NCBI RefSeq assembly: GCF_965638725.1
Contig: NC_134961.1
Location: 1,364,001 to 1,428,000 of the forward strand
Reading direction: 5' to 3'
DNA length: 64,000 bases
Origin: Aptenodytes patagonicus
Taxonomy: Eukaryota; Chordata; Aves; Sphenisciformes; Spheniscidae
Below the pieces are notes generated by a model that searched no databases, was not told where the DNA came from, and worked only from the letters and a program-made list of their open reading frames with translations. The position numbers and the translations under genes were made by a program. Of the stretch, positions 57,501 through 64,000 are shown piece by piece (position 1 is the stretch's first letter; every line of letters begins with the position of its first letter).

Positions 57501-60500
57501 TAGAGTGACATGTAGAAGGTGAATGGAAAGAGACTAATTCTTTTCCCTGTTTGGGTACAGGAGGTAGGAAATGAAACTAGCAGCTGGCAGGCCCCGAACA
57601 AAAAACATCTTTACACAATGTAGAGTTAAGCTGTGGAACTTGGTCACAGATGTTGCAAATATTAAGTTTATGTGGCTTTAGTTGGAGACTGGATGAATTC
57701 ATGGAAGAGAAATCCTGAGGCTGTGCAGAATTCTTCAAACCCCACCTGGCTCGGGAAGCCTTTGTAATGTGAGGGGTTGGAGGCTGAGGAATGTGATCCG
57801 TGCCTGCTGTGGGCTTTCGGTCTCCGAGAAAAGCTAAGTAGGCTTTTTGGTCTGACTCAATACGTCTGCTCTTACATCATCCGCAGCCTGTCATATGCAA
57901 GCAGAAGCAACTCTGCCAAGGTTCAGTGTAACATGGATGCGCCAGAGGACTTGTGCAAGCTTACATCAAGGATGCTTGACCTTGTGAGGGGAGTGAATTT
58001 TATAATAAACTCCTAAAATACACCTCATGGCATTGCTGCTATCATCTGAACAAAAGTTCAGAAAATTCCAGAATACAAAAATCGCTAGTTCGTCTCGGAC
58101 AAATCTTTGTACGCCAACGTGGTGAGCGCCAGAGGCTCTGATGGCTTTTGCTTTATAGCTAGGGCTGGCAGTTGCACCATTTGAAGGTAATTGCCTTGAT
58201 TTATAATGCAGATGTGTGCTTTGTTTCCTAGGTGACCTGTTAAGTAGCCTGTTGCAGAGTCCCAGTGCGGCCAAATTATTGAACCAGCCAATCCCCATCC
58301 TTGATACAGAAAGTGAATATATATGTTCCCTGGCACTGGAGTGCCTGGCACACCTCTTCAGCTGGATCCCTTTGTCTACCAGTATCACCCCATCACTCCT
58401 CACCACCATTTTCCACTTTGCTCGCTTCGGCTGCGACACCCGCGTTCGGAAGATGTCTTCTGTCAACGGCAGCAGCCAGAACTCGGTGTTGGGACAGGAG
58501 CGTGGCCGACTTGGTGTCTTGGCTATGTCTTGCATCAATGAATTGATGTCTAAGAACTGCGTGCCTATGGAGTTTGAAGAGTATTTGCTACGGATGTTCC
58601 AGCAGACTTTCTACCTCCTGCAGAAGATTACCAAGGACAACAACGCCCATACGGTGAAGAGCCGGCTAGAGGAACTGGATGAAAGGTAAGAGCAATCAAA
58701 CAGCTAAGTAGCTGTGCTAGGGCCTCTTGCTTTCTAAAGGACTGTCTTTATTATTTTGCGGTCATGCATGGTGTGTCTAATCACCTTTTTTTCAGAGTAC
58801 TGTGCTGGGGGAGACAGGCAGAAAGGTAGGTGCCCACAGGTAAGGTTCTGGTAAGGGGCTGAGCTTGCTAAGGGACCGTGGTGGCACAGGTTTGTATTCT
58901 TTCCTGTCCTCTTCCTCCCCTTTCCCCCGTTCGTTACTGTTTGACTGCAGGTCTGAGGTGGCACAAGAGCTGAACCTGCCCTTCATTCAGTTGTAACAGA
59001 AAACAGAAGAGGCTCAGTGAGGTAAAGGCATTGCAGTATTCCCTTTCCTGGTCGGTATCTGCCTTCTCTGCTTAAACTCAAACATACAAAGAGTGGGTAG
59101 ATATTCTGCGAGTTGTGACTTGAAAGAAAACAGAAGTAGTTTCCTACCCTTCATTGAGATGTGACGATTTCTGATTGCTTTTTTATTTTTACTTTTTTTT
59201 AATTTTTAAACAACACCGAAAGACAGCCTGGGGATCTCCATTCACAGCAGTGGTGAATGGCTCCACCGCAGAGGCTGTCTGGCGTGTTTGACTGGAGGCA
59301 GCAGGGAAGTGGCAGCATCTTGGGAGGCTGCGTATTGTCATTTTCCAGAAAGTTATTACCATCCTTGTTGCCTAAAACAGCTCGACTCTTTTATATCGGA
59401 TATTCCTACTTGTAGGAGAGAAAGTGAGACTTGTCTTGCTGTTCTGTTGAGCGGTTGAATCCATGTGTTGGCAGGGTGGTGGAAGAGGTGACGACTCGAT
59501 GCTGCCTCTCCTTGCAGGCCCGCTGTGCGAGTGTGCGCCATGGGAAGGCGGGCAGGCTGGTGCTAACATTGGCAAATAGGTTGCAACTGTGCGAATGCGC
59601 TCAGGGTCTTGCTACGGATACTCGATGATGGAAATAAATTTCTGGTGCTGCTGCATTAAAATATTTCTGTTCGCAGATGCAGCAGCAAGGCTTTTGAGCT
59701 TTTGGGGTTTTTTGTTGTTTTTTCTTTGATATCTACGTGGGTGAAAAAACAAATTTAGGAAAAACACTGTGGGTCCATTTGTAGAGACAACTTGCATGTT
59801 TCTTCTGTAAAATTCCCTTTTTCCATATCTACTTGCTCATTTTCTGAAACTCGCTCTGACTTCAGTATCGCTTCCTAGAAATAAGACATTTTCTAGGACG
59901 GTAGAAACCTGCCAGCTTTGCATACAAGATACGTGCACAGAGAGCCAGGTGTCACACTCTGGATTTCAGAGTGGAAGCCCACAATCCCTTTAACTTTGTT
60001 CTTTCTGTTAGGGAAAACATCGGCAAGCAGCCTTCACTGGCAAGGCTGCGGAAGGTCTGTAGCTGTGTTGGCCTTCACGGAGATGGTATTGCCTTATCGT
60101 TATGTTCTGCTCCTCAGACGTGTTATCCACAGGGATTGTTGGTGTCTGTAATTGTGAGACCCCCTCTTTATTCATTGCTAAGGTCTGAAATAGGGATGTA
60201 ACTAAGATGTTCTGGAGACTGGGAAAATCTAGCTGGCTTCCGGAGGAGTGGAGCTTTCTCTGAGCTGACTCTGTCCTCTCCATGGAAAAGGATGCGAGGA
60301 TTTTCCTTTTGTCACTTAAGGGCATAGCTGTACTTTTATGTCCAAAACTAAAGAACTTACCGCATGAAAGTGTCGTCCTGGCTTGGACTAACAAAATCCT
60401 AAACAAAACTGGCACTGAAGAAACTACCTTCATTAGATTTGCCATCTTCAGAACCTGCTTGCCCTGGGTCTGTCCTTTCCCTTCCCCTTGTAGTGCTGAC

Positions 60501-63137
60501 TATTTTTGCTCCGTTACAAAATCAGTGTGGTGCCAAACTAGTCCAGAAAGAGTAAGCTTAAACTGTCTTTTGCTTTATTTGTGTTTGGCTTTAACTTGAA
60601 GATCCCAAAACGTGGGAAGTGGCTAGTAAGGACACAAGTAATGGCGCAGTGGTTGCAGAAGGGGCTTTGGGGCTGGCAGAGCTAGGGGCCAAGTAAGAAT
60701 TTCACGGGTCTCAGATCAGAGCCTCTTTAGAAAATAAAAATGAAAAAAATTGAAGGCAGTGTTTGGGTCTGGACTCTTTATTTTTTGCTAGTGTTACTTT
60801 TGAAGTGTTTGGTCGGTGATCAGACGTGTTTAGTGATGTCAAGCAGGCAGTGCCAAATAAAAAGGAAATGTAATCTTTTTGCATATTCAAAGTATTGCGT
60901 GGTTTTTGTAGGCTTGTAATAACCAACAGTGCTGCAGCTCTTTGTTAGCTGGCAATGCTTCTGGTCTTGAGTGAGTCTTCATTAGAAAGAGCGGGGGTTC
61001 CCCCCGGAAAAAAAATCAAGAGTTTGCAGAGGGGAGAGAGCAAGGCAGCACGGTAAAACCAGACTGTTCAAGCGTGTCTGAACTTTGCTAAGCCTAACTT
61101 TTTGTTTAAAAGAAAAACTTGAAGTAGTCTTGCACTTTAGAGCTCTTGCCATGTGGGAAGGATGGGCTTCTCTGCGTGCACACGCACACCCCGCCCTTGT
61201 CACTGGACCACCAGAGCTCTTGCTGTTTGTGTGTGGTGTTGGAATGTGTGCGTCCTGTATACCGATGGAGAATTAACACGCTTCTATAGAGAGGGATATG
61301 AAGATGATTTCTAACCTTGATGAAGCTCATGTTGCGCAGGGCGTGATCTTGCTCCACAATAAAAGCTTACCCCACAGTGATGGTTGTAATTTTTCCCCAG
61401 TCACGTAGTCAAGAACCCACCAGTGCTGGGGCCGAGGTCATGCTCTTGCTGGACTCCCTGAAATTTTGGTAGCAGGCTCCTTTTTGGATCTTCACTTTGT
61501 ATGGTTCCAAGCATTGAGTAGTCCCATGCATTGGAGGAAGATTTGTCTTCATAGTCTAATTCAGCTACAGAAGCCTGGGCTCAGTTCAGAAACTTTTGGA
61601 TAGTTGATCTGCACTGCAGAAGAAACTGTCCTTTCCAGCTCTCAACTCCATGGCTCTCCCACTACCTCGTGTAAATTTAACACGTGTATTGCTAACTCCT
61701 CCATTAACTTCTTGCTTCCAGCTGAATTCCTCAGTAGTACGGTTTATTTCACTAATCCTATCTACATCAGTAAGATGACCCTTGCTATTAATAAGAAATA
61801 AGTATTTATTTCTTTAGGGTGGGGGGAATTGTGCTTGTTCGCAGGCCTGGTTGAACTCAGTTATATTTATCTGAATATTAAAGTTGCTTTTGACTAGACT
61901 GTCTTTTCTGCTGTTTCAGGTATTAATGGAATGAAGGGTTGCCCGTCCTGTAGGTAATTGTTGCAGGGCTTTATATTTTAATTGTTCTACTGGCTGTTAA
62001 TTGTAACTTTCTTTTTAATGAAAGGATTTTGAGTGAATTTTATCACTATTTCAATGAAATTGCTTTCCCTTGTGGCGTTCTTCATGTTTTCTCAGTTGCG
62101 TTTTCTTCTTTCCCTTGTAGCTACATTGAGAAGTTTACGGACTTTCTCCGCCTCTTTGTGAGCGTCCACCTACGAAGAATCGAATCCTACTCCCAGTTCC
62201 CCGTGGTTGAATTTCTGGCACTGTTGTTCAAATACACTTTTCATCAGGTACAGCCCTGAAACATCTTTTCCTTGGTCTGTTCTCTGTTTTGTTGTCTTGT
62301 ACAGCAGGGGTAGCTTGCTTTCCCCAGTGAAGTTGATACCTAAAGTTAGCCCAGAAAAAAAAAACAATTAACTTGTCTTACTGGCACTTCCCCGGTACTG
62401 CTGGGGACTTGGAAATGGCTTAATGTGCTCTTGGGTTTAGTTGGAGACAGTGGTACATGTAGTTACCTCACAAGAACAACTTGTCTGGGGTTTAACTTTG
62501 CTTCTGCTTTTATTTTTTTTTTGCTGGTCCTTGGAAGGGACAATGTCATCTGGAAAAATTTCTCTAGCTTGCTTGTTTTGTGTTTGGGGATGCTTTTCTT
62601 TCTCCTGAATCTGCTGCTTTTACTGTATCTGAGGCTTTCCTTGTGACTTTTAGTATTAAAAAACCAACCCTGTGGCTTTTGGTACGTGTTACCTTGCTGT
62701 AGAAGCTGTCACAGTGCAACTCAGCCCTATTTACCACCACATATGAATAACGACAAGGAAGCAGACTTATAAAACGCTAGCAGCAGCAAGCCATGAGACG
62801 GGTTAATGCTGAGACCAGCCTTGTAATTCCTGGGTTCCCACCTTTGTGCTAAAGCTCTTGTTCATCTTTTAACAGCTATAAATCTCTCCAGTGACCTCCT
62901 AGAAATTTTTCAATAAAGCAAGAAGTTCTCCTCATGGATTGAAGTGCATGCTAACTTGTATTTTCATTGTGTGAGACCAATCTTACCATAGGTCGTGATA
63001 TTCATTGTGAGTTTTGGTGTATTTCAGCCCACCCATGAAGGGTACTTTTCTTGCTTAGACATCTGGACGCTCTTCTTGGACTACCTGACTAGCAAAATTA
63101 AAAGTCGCCTGGCAGACAAAGAAGCAGTACTCAACAG
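27499..63137 (+). CDS. XPO6: XPO6, exportin-6 (5' part; gene continues past the right edge)
   Basis: Nine coding exons: 27499-27501, 44630-44720, 46100-46212, 49307-49504, 52180-52339, 52751-52828, 58232-58685, 62121-62247 and 63028-63137. They join in phase to 444 residues plus two bases of codon 445. All introns are GT-AG. The protein begins MASEEASLRALESLMTEFF and is nearly identical to the vertebrate XPO6 sequence I recall, of which it is roughly the first 40 percent (human about 1,125 residues). XPO6 is a karyopherin-beta family exporter that carries profilin-actin out of the nucleus with RanGTP. The N-terminal HEAT-type helices with the importin-beta N-terminal region (about residues 30-100) and the exportin-1-like region (about 100-250) lie in this part. 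A Pro/Ser-rich insert (ATPPPSPTSGES, near 203-214) and the block from exon 7 follow. Nothing suggests damage, and the gene should be functional. Confidence 0.97.
29150..33093 (+). other. Candidate chain of exon-like segments nested in XPO6 intron 1 (unidentified)
   Basis: Open, splice-flanked segments join in phase: 29,150-29,351 (donor GTAAGG), 30,235-30,324 (pyrimidine-rich acceptor, donor GTGAGG), 30,586-30,720 (good acceptor, poor donor GTGGGC), 31,123-31,255 (donor GTGAGC) and 31,903-32,061 (donor GTACGT), ending in a segment from about 33,030 that stops at TAA near 33,091. The split codons across the joins make sense codons. I recognise no domain and no start codon. ORFs of this size arise often by chance in this intron and I selected the sites by eye, so this could easily be coincidence. 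It could also be a nested gene, alternative XPO6 exons or a decayed gene. Confidence 0.15.
31595..31715 (-). mobile_element. MIR-like ancient SINE relic
   Basis: The order of phrases AGTTCTAGCCTCAGCTCC, GGCCATCAGGTCAC, AACTTTCTGTGCCCC and TTTATTATCCCC followed by an ATGAAACGGGA-type end follows the well-known layout of MIR-type SINEs read through their conserved core. It is heavily diverged. The call is from memory of the consensus, and orientation relative to the library consensus is uncertain. Confidence 0.5.
34117..34790. repeat. 48/47-bp minisatellite, 14 copies, XPO6 intron 1
   Basis: The anchor GACGATAGCCCTG recurs 14 times, at 34,152, 34,200, 34,248, 34,296, 34,344, 34,392, 34,439, 34,487, 34,535, 34,582, 34,630, 34,677, 34,725 and 34,772. 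Spacing is 48 bp, or 47 bp where CCCGGGTCC has lost one G. Homogeneity is very high, so the array is young or being homogenised. A rare CCTAGGG variant recurs 190 bp apart (copies ending near 34,582 and 34,772), which shows higher-order duplication. The array is far more GC-rich than its surroundings. The 48-bp period keeps frames open on both strands and creates the spurious ORFs at 34,108-34,839 and nearby. Confidence 0.97.
35676..35716. repeat. TACCAGGTTTACG direct repeat with embedded hairpin
   Basis: TACCAGGTTTACG occurs at 35,676-35,688 and 35,704-35,716. The first copy runs into ACCTGGT (35,690-35,696), forming a 7-bp-arm inverted repeat with the ACCAGGT inside it. A small local rearrangement. 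Confidence 0.75.
44630..44720 (+). CDS. XPO6: XPO6 coding exon 2
   Basis: Residues 2-31 and one base of codon 32. The acceptor is CGTTCCCAG and the donor GTGAGT. It encodes ASEEASLRALESLMTEFF through NERKREI. Confidence 0.96.
44721..46099 (+). other. XPO6: XPO6 intron 2
   Basis: 1,379 bp, moderate GC. A very strong unused-looking acceptor (a T run, a C run, then CTTCCTCCAG) ends at 45,967, 132 bases before the real exon 3. Otherwise nothing notable. Confidence 0.9.
46100..46212 (+). CDS. XPO6: XPO6 coding exon 3
   Basis: Completes codon 32 and encodes residues 33-69 (ELLNNFAQQIGAW through SLTVFE). The acceptor is TTTTTTCAG and the donor GTAAGA. The helical repeat sequence is typical of the karyopherin N-terminus. 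Confidence 0.97.
46213..49306 (+). other. XPO6: XPO6 intron 3
   Basis: 3,094 bp of ordinary intron. A diverged AT-rich tandem repeat lies at 48,430-48,505 (AGATAGTGGAAATA at both ends). No gene or mobile element recognised. Confidence 0.88.
48430..48505. repeat. AT-rich imperfect tandem repeat
   Basis: The word AGATAGTGGAAATA occurs at both ends. Between them GAAATACTATAGTATTAG and GAAATACCATAGTGTTAT form diverged copies of roughly 30 bp. A simple local duplication. Confidence 0.65.
49307..49504 (+). CDS. XPO6: XPO6 coding exon 4
   Basis: Residues 70-135, phase 0 at both ends. The acceptor is TTTTCCAG and the donor GTAAGA. It encodes NLINKMWLGVPSQDKMEIRS through FYHDFFTNILQ and covers the start of the exportin-1-like region. 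Confidence 0.98.
49505..52179 (+). other. XPO6: XPO6 intron 4
   Basis: 2,675 bp. It contains a perfect 17-bp tandem duplication (GAACTGAAATGCTTTCT at 50,544 and 50,561). Nothing else recognised on either strand. Confidence 0.88.
52180..52339 (+). CDS. XPO6: XPO6 coding exon 5
   Basis: Residues 136-188 and one base of codon 189. The acceptor is TTCCTCTCAG and the donor GTACGA. It encodes LIQSPVTTPLGLIMLKTTSE through LLDQVQTVLGLLT. Confidence 0.97.
52340..52750 (+). other. XPO6: XPO6 intron 5
   Basis: 411 bp, an ordinary short intron with the acceptor CTTTGGCCAG. Nothing else seen. Confidence 0.9.
52751..52828 (+). CDS. XPO6: XPO6 coding exon 6
   Basis: Completes codon 189 and encodes residues 190-214 (ILESIWDKHSVTAATPPPSP through SGES), plus one base of codon 215. 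The donor is GTAAGG. The Pro/Ser-rich stretch is a likely flexible loop between helical repeats. Confidence 0.96.
52829..58231 (+). other. XPO6: XPO6 intron 6
   Basis: 5,403 bp, AT-rich. The 3' part carries an old CR1-type LINE fragment. Plus-strand ORFs near 54,530-54,814 have no splice or family support. Confidence 0.88.
56760..57880 (+). mobile_element. Degraded CR1-family LINE fragment (3' part)
   Basis: In plus orientation the region follows the layout of amniote CR1 3' ends. It has remnants of the reverse-transcriptase tail (TTGGTTAGAAGGTAGGAGG, TGGAGTACTGCTTGGGACTG, then a CTGGCCGATGGCACCAAG phrase matching the fingers/palm-end LADGTK-like segment). Next comes GCTGTGGAACTTGGTCACAG and GACTGGATGAATTCATGGA from the 3' UTR, and finally TTGGTCTGACTCAATACG, similar to the usual TGGTCTGACCCAGTATGG near the terminus. 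Frames are broken by many changes, so it is long dead. Boundaries are approximate. Confidence 0.75.
58232..58685 (+). CDS. XPO6: XPO6 coding exon 7 (largest in window)
   Basis: Completes codon 215 and encodes residues 216-365, ending with two bases of codon 366. The acceptor is TTTCCTAG and the donor GTAAGA. It starts DLLSSLLQSPSAAKLLNQP and ends HTVKSRLEELDE. Confidence 0.98.
58686..62120 (+). other. XPO6: XPO6 intron 7
   Basis: 3,435 bp of ordinary AT-rich intron. No gene, RNA or recognisable mobile element seen. Confidence 0.88.
62121..62247 (+). CDS. XPO6: XPO6 coding exon 8
   Basis: Completes Ser366 and encodes residues 367-408 (YIEKFTDFLRLFVSVHLRR through LLFKYTFHQ). The acceptor is TCCCTTGTAG. 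The donor is GTACAG. Confidence 0.98.
62248..63027 (+). other. XPO6: XPO6 intron 8
   Basis: 780 bp, with the acceptor TGTATTTCAG. Nothing else seen. Confidence 0.9.
63028..63137 (+). CDS. XPO6: XPO6 coding exon 9 (last in window)
   Basis: Residues 409-444 and two bases of codon 445 (PTHEGYFSCLDIWTLFLDYL through KEAVLN). The donor is GTAAGC. The next exon, expected to continue R-Y-E-D, lies beyond the window. Confidence 0.97.
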
Positions 63138-64000
63138 GTAAGCAGTCGGGAAGCTGTCAGGATGTGACACGGTCACCATGGAAGGACTGTGAGAGAAAAG
63201 CTATTGCTTACTCCAGTTTCACATGTGGTTGAGTCCTTTCTTTTTCTAAAACTGTAACGTGTAAAAAGTGTAAACTTCAATGTTTCACATTCATTCGAAA
63301 GAATTCAAATGGAGCAAGTTAGGGTAGAAAACCTGTCACATACATTGTGTGTGAACCTAGCAGCCAGAGGAAGTCAAAAATAGAACTGTAACGTGGTTTA
63401 GCAAATTTTAGAGCACACTTTAGCACATATTAGAGGAGGAAACCACAGAGTAAGTTGCCTAGTAAGTGTTCACGCAGCTCATACAACTAATGAACTAGGA
63501 GAAATTTTTTATTTAATTAGGATTTTAAAATTCCTGTTTAAATGGAGGATGTATTTCTGAGAAGTATTGATGAGAATGTGTCTGGAAGTTAAAAGTTCCA
63601 CTTGATTACCTGATGCTAGCTGTATCAGTTGCAACAGTGGTTGGCAGCTCTTCCTTTGTAGATGCTGTATCCTGAAATGGGTGGCTCTCTTTTGATAAAA
63701 GTCCCTTTGCTGCCATTTTAAAAATCTGGTGAATATACTGGTATCTTGTTCGAGTTTTGGAGGCTTAAAAGTGCCATGGCTTGTGCCATATTACGTTCCG
63801 CTAAGTGCAGAAGGAAGCTGCTTTCCCTTGAGCACGCTAAATGTAAGTGGTTGGTTTTTGAAAGACAGCCTGGCATCATAACCACAAAGAACAAATGTGG
63901 AACTAGCTTACACCAGACAGCTCTCTTCCTTTCAGCATGGGAACAATGTTGTTTTAATTTCTCAAGTAGCAGGTATTTGCATTTGAACATTGTTATAATT
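63138..64000 (+). other. XPO6: XPO6 intron 9 (start)
   Basis: The 863 bases to the edge of the window are ordinary AT-rich intron with no further exon. Confidence 0.85.

Noticed and set aside
1-64000. CRISPR arrays, operons, tRNA or rRNA genes, and intact transposon or viral genes
   Set aside because: None could be seen. The spaced repeats present are minisatellites without unique spacers, and gene structure is that of a vertebrate nuclear genome.

Overview
This is nuclear DNA of a vertebrate, most likely a bird. The reading frames of two adjacent vertebrate genes can be followed exon by exon. They lie head to head in the order SBK1 (minus strand) and XPO6 (plus strand), which as I recall are also neighbours on human 16p. 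Recognisable transposons are sparse: one degraded CR1-type LINE and one or two ancient SINE-like scraps. GC-rich minisatellites and homopolymer C/G runs are frequent. Low repeat density, CR1 and extreme GC in the left half fit an avian chromosome. The species cannot be told from the sequence.

Layout. 1-1,711: GC-rich intergenic DNA with a hexanucleotide microsatellite and an AT-rich island that could be a conserved element. 1,712-13.7 kb: SBK1 on the minus strand. It has a likely 3' UTR of about 2 kb, three coding exons (3,773-5,773), a roughly 7.4 kb intron and a probable non-coding first exon in a CpG island at about 12.5-13.8 kb. The three coding exons join in phase to a 393-residue kinase. 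13.8-26.5 kb: GC-rich intergenic DNA with minisatellites and AT-rich islands, and no gene I can support. 26.5-27.8 kb: CpG-island promoter of XPO6 with NRF1-, YY1-, GC-box-, CCAAT- and RFX-type motifs. 27.5-64 kb: the 5' part of XPO6 on the plus strand. Nine exons code for the first 444 residues and two bases of the next codon, all junctions are in phase with GT-AG borders, and the gene runs off the right edge. Intron 1 is 17.1 kb and separates the lone ATG codon from the rest of the protein.

Base composition changes sharply near 28 kb, from very GC-rich on the left to moderate or AT-rich on the right, next to the XPO6 promoter.

The two genes have no shared pathway that I can show. SBK1 is a cytoplasmic serine/threonine kinase and XPO6 is a RanGTP-dependent nuclear exporter best known for profilin-actin. 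No bacterial-style system, CRISPR array or intact mobile element is present. The items most worth a second look are a zero-spacer 68-bp near-perfect palindrome in SBK1 intron 1, a 14-copy 48/47-bp minisatellite in XPO6 intron 1 that creates long spurious ORFs on both strands, an alternating inverted-repeat cluster beside the SBK1 CpG island, two RFX X-box matches upstream of XPO6, and a weak but phase-consistent chain of candidate exons inside XPO6 intron 1.
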